From assembly GCA_904066235.2 (NCBI GenBank), contig CAJFCV020000003.1, positions 3,596,001 through 3,660,000 of the forward strand: a stretch of 64,000 nucleotides of DNA. Direction: 5' to 3'. The notes beneath the pieces are model-generated. The model was not told the origin of the DNA. It worked only from the letters and a program-made list of their open reading frames with translations, and did no database searches. This stretch comes from Bursaphelenchus xylophilus (lineage: Eukaryota > Nematoda > Chromadorea > Rhabditida > Aphelenchoididae). Below are positions 46,431 through 57,410 of the stretch, one piece after another. Position 1 is the first letter of the stretch; the number at the start of each line of letters is the position of its first letter. The position numbers and the translations under genes are program-made.

Positions 46431-47290
46431 TTAGACAACTCGTCGGACTTCGAAGAATCGCTTGAGGTAGTAGACCTGGCCGATGGACATGCCAACGATA
46501 ACAATGGCTTCGAAGATGGCCCATTGGACAACTCGGCTGTTCGTGTTTTCGTTGACTGAAAATAGAGGGGTTATATATTTCACTATAATTTTCAATTCTC
46601 AAACACTTCGAATAAGATTTGCCTTCTCCGCACTGTGCAAAAATCTCTTCAACTTACTCGATCTGTGAACTCTTTCTCTGACTTCCATGTATTCCTGTTC
46701 GTGTTTCACTGAAGTCAACGATCCAGAAAGCTCCCTGACCATCTCTTCCAACTTTTTGCTCTCGGCATCGTGAGCAGCAGCATCCGCAGAACCACCAGCA
46801 GCAGCCTGAGCAGCCTGTCCTTGTCCAACATCAATCGTGAAGAGAACGACCTTTGGAGTCATTGTGGACATCTTGTTTCCAAAACAGAAGTTGTACACTC
46901 CATCCATGTGGGCGGCGAAAGTGTACTTCCCAGAGGTTTCACGCTCTCCTTTGTATACTTCTTGATTGTCAGGTCCGGTGATCTGGAATGGAGCAGATAA
47001 GCCCGATTTTAAGCATAAAATCAAAAGTTTTAAACATAAAACCTCCATAGTATCATTTCACAGCTATTTATATTGATGTTCATCTCCTAAAAGTCGCAAC
47101 AAAAGAAAAAATGGGAAATTACCTTAACATCAATATCCAAAAATCCTCCTTCCGCAACTTCGAAAATCAACGCCATCTTGGTCCCAGACGACACCCGTTC
47201 GAAGAAACAGATCTCCTCATTAGCGTCAATCGAAGTGAAATAAGCCTGGGCGAGTACTGGCAGCAACGCCAGCAACAGAAGTTTGGACAT
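46431..47290 (-). CDS. sel-9: p24/TMED2-family cargo receptor SEL-9
   Basis: Type I membrane protein of COPI/COPII vesicles that cycles between ER and Golgi and controls surface delivery of cargo. In C. elegans SEL-9 acts in quality control of LIN-12/GLP-1. Exons 47123-47290, 46658-46982 and 46431-46555 give 205 residues. The signal peptide [16 protein letters not shown] is followed by the GOLD domain: two cysteines in EEICFF and [14 protein letters not shown], with [17 protein letters not shown] and GVYNFCF as in all TMED2 proteins. A coiled-coil region ([20 protein letters not shown]) and one TM segment ([20 protein letters not shown]) follow. The tail [12 protein letters not shown] ends like animal TMED2, with the FF sorting motif. 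A TTTCAG just upstream (about 47309) could be a spliced-leader acceptor. AATAAA on the minus strand lies at 46274-46279. Confidence 0.95.
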
Positions 47291-49108
47291 TATTCTAGAT
47301 GGCTATTCCCTGAAACAAACTGAATATCAAAGAGAACCGGTGTTATAAATAAGTACATTGCCTCCAGAAAGCAAAAAGACCGGAGTAATCCAAAACCTTA
47401 TAAATCTTATACAAGTTACGGCGTTTTTATATTACACATGGCATTTCAGGTCGGAAAATGATGAAACTGTATGATATACGACTTTTTTACAAATAAAAAA
47501 GCACTGTGTACCGAGTAAAAGCCCTAGTTCTTCTATATAGATTAAAAACAACATCAAACCCCTCTCAAGACCGGAAAATATAAAAATTTCACTGAAAAGA
47601 TGGCCGAAAAAAACAAAATATCGATAATAAAGGGAAAATTGCCCGTAAAAATATCCTACGCCATTAGTCTATCATTTTATGCCCATTCTCGCCTATGGGC
47701 AATAAGAATTTCCACGTAAAAATAAAAATCTCTCGCCTGCAACGGAATGCCAAGATACGTGTGCGAGATCAGGGAAAATTGCGGGAATTCAAAAAATTAT
47801 TTTACTAAAAAAATTTTTTTTTTTCGATGTTCGATAAGAGAACAGAGAAGCGGGAAACAGACGAAAGAAGAGAATGTGGAGGTTTTCCGATCGAAAATCT
47901 ACTAGATTTCTGTTTGAATCAGCTGATTTCCCCAGTTTTTTTGCGAAATTTTGCCAGTTTTTGAGGGTTTTTGGGGTTTTTGAGTTGAACTTTATTTGAC
48001 TCTCTTGGTCAGAGGTTTCTGATGAGATTTGCGATCAGAAACGACGTAAACTCGCGGAATCCTATGGATTTTGTTGATTTCACGGGGTTTTATTGCGTAA
48101 TTCTTTCAATTTATTCGTTTTTTCGATGAGTTCTGCAAGTCGATGGGTCAATTCTAATGTCCACGAGCTTGACCAGTGATGATTCATCTGTCTAGGGTTT
48201 TAATCGACTTTTTTTGCAACGCTTTTTTTCGATTTTCCGTCTAAAATAATATACTTTTCGAAAATTTTTTGAGTTTTTTTCATTTTTTCCGATTTTTCAT
48301 TGCAATAAATCCTCTCTGGCCCGATTGAACTGTGCGATTTGGCGGATTAGAGGCCGTTTATTTGCCCAGGAATTCTCGCGCTGACCGGAGATTTGTGTTC
48401 GATTACTCATAATTTTAATGGTGGTTCTGCTCGTGCGGGTCATGAGGTTATCGTTTTTGTAATAATGACGGTTTATTCGAGAGAAGAAATGAGTTTTTTG
48501 ATGGGTGAAAAGAGGAAGTTCGCTTGTATTTTGTGGGATCTCGGAGATTTTTTTTTGAGTTGGTCTTGGTTTATTATGTTTTTCTTGGTATTTCCTGTTG
48601 TTCTTGATGATTTTAATGTGCTGTTTGGTTCCTCTATCGGCTTTATCGCATTTTCGATGACTTGCAATCAAGGGTAGACCTATCTTTAGATATCTAACTA
48701 TCTAAAAATGGGTTTTCATATCCTTGTCGTGTGTAATGTCAGAATTCTTTTTTTTTTTGTTGCTATCTTATTACGCAGTGCAATCGCTTACCCATAAATT
48801 AGCTCAGTTTCCCTCGTTCAACCCAAAACGACTCTCTTCCAGATGGTTTTGGAGTCTAATCGGATCCGTCTTTGTCTTTCCTAACAAGGCTCTCTCCGTC
48901 TCTTCGAGAATTCCGTTTTGAGAATTTTAAAACAAGAGGTCAGTTCTTCGAGCCTCGGAATGAGGCCCAACGGTCGGGCCTGGCCAAAGGTTTATGCTAA
49001 ATAGTGACGTCGTGAGAGTCAATTGTTGATTCTGATATCGGGCATAGCTTGATGTCATGGTGATTTGTTTGGAACTTATCTTGCTTTGAGAAAGAGTCGA
49101 TATGGTTT

Positions 49109-49592
49109 TTGAAGGGGATGGAAGATATTTTCCAATAGCCAAATAAACACAATCATCCGATCCTATTTTGATGTCTTACAAGTCATATCATTAGTTTGTG
49201 TTTATCTTTTGTAATTATCAAGGCAAAAGTACAGGGTGTCCAGAGAAATTCCGCGGAAAGTTTTTGTCGATTTCTCGGCGCTTCTGCAAGATATCCAGAA
49301 AATTCTTTTTGCACTGGAAAGAAGAATATGCGGAGAAAAAAGTTTTTTAGGCAAAAAAAACCGCACATCTTCTTCTTTATAGTGCAAAAAGAATTTTTTT
49401 GGATACTATATCGTGCATGAGCGCCGAGAAATTAACAAAAACTTTCCGCGGAATTTCTCTGGACGCCCTGTACCTTGATAATTACAAAAGATAAATATAA
49501 ACTAATAGTTATCGTAGACTTGTAGGACATCGAAAACAGGATGAATGTGTTTATTTGGCTGTTCGAAAATGTCTTCCATCCCCTTTGAATAT
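49109..49592. repeat. long palindrome whose loop holds a MITE
   Basis: Arms of about 115 bp (49109-49224 and 49476-49592) share GGGGATGGAAGA, GCCAAATAAACACA and ATCTTTTGTAATTATCAAGG as inverted copies. The loop is occupied by the TA-flanked element 49232-49470. Confidence 0.7.
49232..49470. mobile_element. mariner-type MITE (CAGGGTGTCC ends)
   Basis: 239 bp, starting CAGGGTGTCCAGAGAAATTC and ending with the complement (one mismatch), flanked by TA at 49230-49231 and 49471-49472. The inner arms carry CGCGGAAAGTTTTTGT and GCAAAAAGAAT(T). Non-coding. Confidence 0.8.
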
Positions 49593-51571
49593 CTAATTCG
49601 AGGCTTTCCGGATGGACAATGAGCCGGCTTGTGTTAAAAGCCGCTCTATTCAAAAAGTCTTTGGATACGCAGCCTTTTTGGGGGAATTTAATCTTCGTGT
49701 TTATAGAGGAGATATTCTGGTAGCAGGTTTGATTGCTTACTGACGAATTAAGAGGGCTTTTCATCCGGTTTTATTCCTGATATAGCAGCTATTGATAGTG
49801 CTCTCTAAACGGACCTTCTTCGAACGAAATTCCGTCGAAATTGACCTCAGAATTTTTCAAATTTTCTCATTTACTTCGTATTTACCCGTAATTTTTGGCC
49901 CAGTTCCCTCGAAAATTTAGCTCCAGACGCTTTTCCAAAATTAAAAAAACAATTTTCTATACGAGTAAATATTTTCGGAATGACCAAAACGAAGAGGGCT
50001 TTTTTCACATGCCAAAAGTTTTTGCGGAAAGGCCTGGCCACTTTTTGGGGCCAAGAAAAGACTCTCCCCGGAGGCTGTTCGCAAGATATTCCATGGAATC
50101 TTGTTTAAAATTCCAAAATAGAAGGTTTTGCAATTTATCATCTCGTTTTTCATTTCTTCGGAGGATCTGGTATTGTCTTCAGGGACTTTTTGAGTGGACC
50201 TAACATGAGCTATCGAGGTATCTTGGCTTAAATTAATGGTTGCGAATGGTGTTATTGCCTGTATAACACAATAGACTCTTCATTTTGCGATAGAATGATG
50301 TCACAATGAAAAACGGATTGCTTTGTCGTAAAAACAATCCGTATCCGATCAACTTGGACCATAAAAATAAACAAACAAGCTGTCGGAAAGTTGTGTACTT
50401 CAAGCCGCTTGTTAAAACTTTCTCTCCCAACCTTTTTTTCTCGTTAGCAGTTTGAAGCAGCCGATATTTGACTTGAGAAACGGCCGTATCTCGTTGCTAT
50501 GAGATTCGTTTAGCTGGACCTCACGGTTTTTTATTAGATTTTGGGGTAAAATACGGCTTCATTGCGGTTTGTTAAATTGATTTCACAAAAATGGCCAATC
50601 GTATGGTTAAACAGAGGATTTTGTAATTCAAATGTTGCTCATTCGTGCAAATATTTGTTTATTAGGTTGTGTAACGAGCCAATTTAAATATGAATCACGG
50701 CGTTTTCCAATTTTGGAAACTCAAAAAACGAGAAAGAACCCCAGAGCCGTTCGATTTTTATAAGGTTTTGGGGGTGAAGCCAGCTGTATAAACAATGACA
50801 AAGCTCCAAAAAGGGCCATAATCAGATTTTCCTCTAGTATTTTTTAGTTACGAACGCATAGTTTGTTCATGGTTTGACGGTCGTAGTAGGGGTTGAAAAT
50901 GTTCAAATTTATTACCGTTATTGGCATTAAAAACTAGTATTTGAAGAGATTGGAGCTCAAAGTTCATTTGGCATGAGAACTGGGGTATGTTCTCGGGGCC
51001 TTTTTCCAATTTGGACGCAAATCTTGACGGCGTATTATGCTTGGCTTTTTTGGAATTATTCGGCCCAGTTCTTTGTCCTCTCATTTTTTCGTTAAAGCTG
51101 AGCCGGTTTTTATAGTCTTGTCGGTTTAATCCGTTCACTATAATACTAAAATTTTGCCGGTTTTTCTTCATCGTTGAATTTTGGCATATTGTAGTAGGTA
51201 GTTTAGGCTTCTTAGGGTGTAATTTATATCTAAATAGCTTTCAATTGTTGACTCATTCGTTACTGCCTCGTATTAGATATTAATGGGAGTCTGGAATCGT
51301 TCAATTCCTCAGTTTTAACGAGTATTCATCTTAATAATTCCAAATATAGAGGAGCAGTAAGTCAAAGAAAACATAGCTTCCAATCTCTGTGGGTTAATCT
51401 CGTCCTTCCTCCGTAAAACATTTTGAATTCGAATTTGGTCCATTTATCATCCCGGCCAAGAAAAGAATAGGGAATGAACAGCGGGAAAGGCAAGACGAGG
51501 CGCTCGATGTCATAAATAAGGCTTTGTAATGACAGAAGATGATGTGTTATGGACGGGGAGAACGGAATATT

Positions 51572-51624
51572 GGGAAATATTGATTACTGAGGTTATCTTA
51601 GAACCTCAGTACTCAATATTTCCC
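51572..51624. repeat. 53-base hairpin with 23-bp stem
   Basis: GGGAAATATTGATTACTGAG (then GTT) pairs with AACCTCAGTACTCAATATTTCCC except for one mismatch; the loop is 7 bases. Size is short for a microRNA precursor, but it is the cleanest stem-loop in this spacer. Confidence 0.6.
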
Positions 51625-52669
51625 GGTTTTCATAGTTCTGGAAGTATAACTTAACTGTCAGGGGAATTGGATATGTAAAATATGCTTTCTATCTTTTCAA
51701 TGTTTCAAAAGTGTATCTTTTTGTTCAATTTTCTCCATTTTGAGGCTATTTTTTGCCTGTTTATTCCTGAAATCCCTAGTCATTATGTCTGGCTTCACAT
51801 TTAGACCTGCCAAGAATTATTAGTGTCGGAACGAGGTTTAAACTAGGGTAATTTGCCGTATCTTCTCGATACTTTCGACGAATTCCAAGACTATTTTTTG
51901 GCCGTCAAAAGAAAAATTTGCGGAATGAAATTTATTCGAAGAAGATGTCTTTGCTCCATAACGACGAAATTGATCTGTTCACAAGAATTTTTGATCGCAA
52001 ATTGTAAAAAGTTTGCTGTTTTCGGAGAATAGATTAGATTGTTTTTATCAATTAATGAAAATACTTTTCTTATCTGCTGAATTTGTTAGTCATACTGATT
52101 GACTAAGTGGCTAGGAAGGTCTTTTGCTTGAAACTTTTAAAAATTTTGATTGCGAAATTTTTAAGAATAGTTCGTAAAATGCCAATCAAAATTGTGTTTT
52201 CAAATTTCTCCCAGAAATAGCCAAATCCCCTTAGGGAACAAGAAAAAATCCCTCGTTTTGTGATGCAATAATAACTTAAACTAATGCCCGAAATACCCAA
52301 GTGAATCAAGGTTTCCGACGTTTCCAAATTCCATTCCATTTCGGGGTCGGTAAATCATTTCCGCCCACTTTTTATTGCCCATTCTTGGTGCCATACCCCC
52401 GTCCTGCACTCCTACTTTTGATAGGATTCGGAGGAACGGATTCTATTCCTTCTCTTCGAACTTTGTTTGGCATAATATTTGCCTGTATTAACTATCTAAA
52501 GATTGATTTTGGATATTATATTAGACCAGGCGTTTAAATCAATATAATTGGTCTCTTATTCGTTGAATATCGGAACTGGATTGCTAATATTTGATGTGAA
52601 ATACGCGGTATTTCCCACCCCACGACTTGTACATTGTTCTGGCCAAATTCGAATATTCTAATATTGGAA

Positions 52670-55600
52670 ATGCAGCAGTTTTACCTCAAGCCCCCGCCCC
52701 CAAGCGTTAATGGAAGATTAAGCCCGAGCGAGATGGACGACACGGACTCGCCGGGCTCCACACCCACCCATCGAATAACTGTGGGGCATGTGTATGATTT
52801 TGCCTCGGAACTAACCACAACCGCATATGATGAATTGAAGGAATTGATAGGAAAAGATGAGGCACGCCAGTACTTACTCAAAGTAAGAAAAAACGATTTT
52901 TTTTTGATGAAAATTGAGTTTTGGATTACAGTGAGCGACCTGATCCAGTGGCAAAAAACATACCATTTTGCATCCGGGAAGCATCAAAAATGTGGCAAAA
53001 TGCTTCCGTCTCCAAGTGAAAAAACTTCGCAAAAAGAGCGGCTTTTGAAATCGGAGTTTTTTACTTGGAGAGGGAAGCATTTTGCCACATTTTTTGTACT
53101 TCCCGGATGCAAAATGGTACGTTTTTTGCCACTGGATAGGCACCCCCCACGGTAGTTTATACACTAATGAAACCGTATTTCAGTTTCAACCAGCCTTTGA
53201 GACCCTGGAAATGTTGGTAAAACGAACCGAAAAGGACAGGGACAAGATTGGACAACTTGAACGGACGATAGAAGAAATGGAAAAAGAGCGACAAATGAGG
53301 GCAAAACAGATGGAAGAACGGGAAAAGGTAATTATTAGGGGTTTTACGATGAGTTTGCGGTTTAAACTGATCTTCATTGATAACACTTGACCCAAAGTGT
53401 CATCTCTTTCTCGCATTGAAAATCCGATAAAATCCGGACACAGATGCATTTGTCATCCCAGTCCGGATGTGAGATGCTTGGAACTGAAAGAAAATGGGTT
53501 TTTGTATACTCAAATCTGTATTTTTTTCAGGAAATGCTGGAATTTGAAGATCACTACGGCAAGGAGAACAAGAATTTGTGGGAAATGGTGGAGAAACTAA
53601 AAGCCGAAAACCGCTACCTCCAAAACACGATGGAGAAACTCGCCGAGGAGACGGTCGAGGAGAAGCAAAAGCAAGGTAGGATTCTGATTTCCCGCACTGT
53701 CATGTTTGTGTTCACGCAATGTTTGTACAGCCAACGGCAGCCCAAAAGTTTCTTTTTTTTCGCCGGATTTGAACCAGTTTTGGACTAAATTTTGAACGAA
53801 TTTTGTCGAGATTTGGTTAGCTTATGGGATCGATTTAGAATTTACTTTTGGTTTTGTGGGTTTTCGTACAAATTTTTCGAAAAAATATTCACCATCAGAA
53901 GAGAAATAAAATTAGAATTGCAATGAGGTCAGCGTTGGTTATTCGAAGACTCCGGTTTGCAAAAAGAACAGGATTTGAAGGCTGTAGATCGTCCATTAAA
54001 GCGTAATTGAAGCCTTCGGATCTTCTTTAGCCTTTTTGTGGGAAAATTGGCAGGCTAACTTTAGGTGGGCAGTATGATGTAATAAATAGCTTGAGGTATA
54101 TGAGTCATAAAACATTTTGCAGATAGACCATGTAGATTTATCGTTGTAAATTTGGAAATGATAGCTTTGTCGAGCATCTAGTAATTGTTGGTTGTTATGG
54201 ACCAATTATTTTTGGAAATTTTGCGGAAATTTTTGGTTTGATTTAATTTTCGAGTTTTTTTCTGTCAGTAAAAGACTTATTAAGGTTAATTAAAGCTTTT
54301 CAAGTCTAGGAATGGCATAAATTATCAAAATAGCGCAAAAATTATATTACACTTGACCCCGAGTCCACGAAAAATGCTTCTTTGGCTGTTACAATTGTTG
54401 CTGGTGGTGTTTGTGGTCGTGTTGATGGTATTGGTTCTGTTCCATAACTCAGGGTATGTAGTTCTGGCCGAAGAGGAGTTCGACTTGTTGCGCAACCTCA
54501 AGCACCAAAACCTCGAACAGCAGGAGAAGATCCGCGACCTCCACGAACAACTCAAAATCAGCGAAGGCGTGGAGAAGACGCTCCGCAAGAATGTGGAGGA
54601 ACTGATTGCGGAGACGGAGAGGATGTTACGGAAGAACAAGTCGATCGAATCACAGTGCCGGACATTGTGGACGGAGCGAAACAACTATGTGAAGGCACAA
54701 GAAGAGCTGGAGGAGCAGAATCTCCGGCTAAAAAAGACCCTCGACCAGACGAGTCGGGCCTGCAATGATCTCAAAAACCAACAGGACATTCAACAAGACA
54801 AGGAGGATGTATGTCTTTTTTGGAGTGTTTTTTTTGACAATTTGACGAAATGTCACAATAATTATTGGGGTTTTGAGAATTTTAGATTTGTCCGTCTGAC
54901 AAGGCGAGATGGCTCGGGTTTTTACTAGTCCTTCCGGAAAGTCGCCGGACTGATTTTTGGCGTTTGCACTGTGCGAAAAAAGTGAGGGCAGCGACGCCAA
55001 AAAAGCTTATATTGCACCTTGCAAAAATCAAGAGACTGCACGGTGCAACGAAATTTTTTGTTTTCGCACTTGTCGCCGGAGAGAAATCGTGAGAAAACAA
55101 AACTTTTCTTTGCACTGTGCAGTTTCTTGCTTTTTGCACGGTGCAATCGGCTTTTTTGGGCTGCACGTCAAAGAAAAAGTGAAAAAACAAGGAACCTCGG
55201 ATCATTGATTTTTGACGAAATGTCGCTGAATTATTGAGTCACAAAAGAAAACTTTCCCAGAGAATTTCGAGAAAAATGTTTTTTCGAAGAGGAAAATAAT
55301 TTTTCAAGCTCGATAATTCTGTGGCACTTCGCAAAAAAATCAATGATCCGAGATTCCTTGTTTTTTCAATTTTCTGAAAGAATTGTTTTGACGTGGGCTG
55401 TCGCTCGCACTTTTTTCCGCACAGTGCAAGCACCAAAATCGGTCCGGCGACTTTCCGGAAGGACCCGTAAAATCGCGAGCCATTTCGCCTTGTCAAACGG
55501 GCAGATCTAACATTTTCAAAAATCCAATAATTTTTGTGACATTTAGTCAAACTTGGATTCCTTTGAGTTTGGATGTTATATTATGGTTTCAGAGGAACGC

Positions 55601-56435
55601 TGATGACTATAACGCCCCCAAATTCTCTACTCATGATCTCCGCAGCATCTTGCGCGAAAATACCGAACTAAAACAGAAATTATCTCAATTCGAACGCCCG
55701 GAAAGTTCGTCCGGCGAAAGCGGCACCGAAACGTAAGTGTTTTTGAGCCCTTGGAACGGTAGTTTGAAGATTTTTGATAGATTTACCGGCTTTTTGAGCT
55801 GTTGAAGTGGCTTCTCGTTAGGTTTCCTACTAATCTACCGTTTTTTGGAGAATTAAGCGTAAATTGTTGTTACTTTTACTATCTCCTGCTCTCTTCCTAA
55901 TGTGTTTGTCTTGCTTTAGAGCCACTGAGACCGCTTCTGTCGCCAGAGAGAGTGTCGCCGACTTCAGCGACTTGGAAGATCCAAAGTAAGATCGGCTTGG
56001 CATTTTCGGGATTTTTTGGTAGTTTTGTGTAATTTACGATATCCAAAAGGAGCTATGGCTCTTGTGCGAAGGTTTTTGGCAATGTACTTCCATTTTAAAT
56101 GGTTTAAAATACGACAAGGGAAATTACGATAATTTTTTTTAATTTCAGGGGTGACGATGAAGTTGTTTATGGCCCAATCAACAAAGAACCGGAAGAAAAA
56201 TTATATCCCTGGAAATATCAACGAAAATCGAGTGGAATTGCTAAATTGTAAGAGATTTACCGATTTGAATTTCGTATTTTACAATATTTTTCGCAAGTCC
56301 AGACATCTTTCATCGTATAAAATGTCACTTTTGTCCAAAGAGCAATGATTTTTACCAGGTTTTTTGTGGGAATTACATATAATGATTTACTTTTTCAGAT
56401 TTTCCAAGCTCTTTTCTCCAAGCGCAGCCCGTTAA
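52670..56435 (+). CDS. RILP-like (RILPL/JIP-related) Rab-effector adaptor
   Basis: Coiled-coil cytosolic adaptor of the RILP family, which links Rab GTPases on lysosomes or ciliary/centrosomal membranes to motors. Exons 52670-52882, 53184-53327, 53531-53675, 54453-54808, 55593-55732, 55920-55985, 56149-56247 and 56399-56435 are phase-consistent and give 399 residues, close to vertebrate RILPL1. The N-terminal RH1 domain has VGHVYDFASELTTTAYDELK and QPAFETLEMLVKRTEKDR. A long coiled coil follows. RH2, the Rab-binding segment, is KFSTHDLRSILRENTELKQK. The C-terminus has YGPINKEPEEKLYPWKYQ and SSGIAKLFSKLFS as in RILPL/JIP3-4 tails. The exon 4 acceptor (CTCAG at 54448-54452) is the least certain junction; the frame stays open upstream to 54374. 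Introns hold MITEs at 52929-53152 and 54836-55549. Confidence 0.85.
52929..53152. repeat. CAGTGAG-family MITE in the RILP-like gene
   Basis: CAGTGAGCGACCTGATCCAG is mirrored by CCACTGGATAGGCACCCCCC near 53130-53150; TA lies at 52927-52928 and 53153-53154. Arms share AATGTGGCAAAATGCTTCC. Located in intron 1. Confidence 0.75.
54836..55549. repeat. outer palindrome around a CCTTCCGGAAAG element
   Basis: Left arm TTGACGAAATGTCACAATAA and right arm ending TTTTTGTGACATTTAGTCAA are inverted copies extending about 90 bases inward (GACAAGGCGA(A/G)ATGGCTCG). They enclose the unit 54929-55463. Lies in intron 4 of the RILP-like gene. Confidence 0.65.
54929..55463. mobile_element. MITE with TCCTTCCGGAAAGTCGCC ends and GCACTGTGC repeats
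   Basis: Ends TCCTTCCGGAAAGTCGCCGG and the complement. The interior has repeated GCACTGTGC/GCACAGTGC/GCACGGTGC palindromes spaced by T- or A-rich stretches, like the intron element at 40381-40548. No transposase. Confidence 0.75.
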
Positions 56436-57410
56436 CCCCGCCCGCCCACCCTTACCACACCCCCGATGATTGTCTTCAAGCCGACCCAAAGCCGCCATGA
56501 TTCTCAACAGACTTTTATTCATTCTAAACCCATATTTTGTATATTTCACTTTACATTTTTTTGGTGCTTACATTCAATGTACATTCTCTAGTTATTTATT
56601 TTAGTCACTATTAAATTTTTAACGATTATATTCCTTTTTTTGTTTGTTCAATCGCCTGTTATTGATGTATTTATATATAATGCTAAATCTAGAATAGATT
56701 GAGTAAAGATTGACATCAAATTACTGTTGATTTTGACCAGTTTTCACCTAAAATAATCTCCAAAATTATTTAATTTTTTTATTTACCGGAAGACGACCCG
56801 AAACAACCAAAAAAACGCAAAGAGAAAAACATTGATTAAGACACTCAAACATCAAAAAAAAGAGACATTCTTGGCCCAGCGAGCATAAAAAATGGGGCCA
56901 AATCACATTCAATGAAAGTTTGGGGAAAAATTGAAAACTCTGGAATGGGGAAGAACACACTGTTGTAGGAACCGTGAACAATCCTAAATCGGGCGTGGGG
57001 GATTTTGAGGGGGGAAATTGGGACAAAAACCTAGAAAAGTACCAACAATTAAGCGATTTTGAATATTTTAGTGAAGAATCTGGTCAATCCTTTTCACAGA
57101 TCGACACACTACTCCTATATATTGTAATTCTTGGTAGGAAAATCACAAAATAAGATAAAATAGACATAACACTATTCAATTTCCCCCTTTTTAGCCCGAA
57201 AACAACTTGAAAAACAATTGAAAAATGTGACAAAAGAACCTAAAATACGCCGTTGCCCTTTTGCTAGCCACCCGGATCGGTTGGATTCGACCTGGCGGGG
57301 TCTTTCCAACCTACCAATAACAAAGACGTTGATTTATACAGTTATTAAATATTAAAAAATGGATACATTTGTTAGACCAAATTGACCGGAAATGGACCTC
57401 CATTCCTCGC
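56436..57410. other. 3' spacer between convergent RILP-like and rfp-1 genes
   Basis: AT-rich 3' flanks of two genes that point toward each other. No gene, MITE or RNA recognised. Confidence 0.6.

Larger units (their letters stand above)
47291..52669. other. gene-free spacer between divergent sel-9 and the RILP-like gene
   Basis: About 5.4 kb without recognisable exons. It contains the upstream regions of two divergent genes, a palindrome with a MITE in its loop at 49109-49592 and a hairpin at 51572-51624. Open frames such as 48393-48677 have biased, low-complexity composition and no family resemblance. Confidence 0.55.

Noticed and set aside
39862..47290. sel-9 and the mtm-6-like gene as one operon (same strand)
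   Set aside because: The 444-base gap with its own AATAAA is longer than usual nematode operon spacing and no clear SL2-type signal was seen; not excluded but unsupported.
48393..48677. 94-codon hydrophobic frame in the sel-9/RILP-like spacer
   Set aside because: T-rich stretch, the opposite strand is also open, no domain or splice support.
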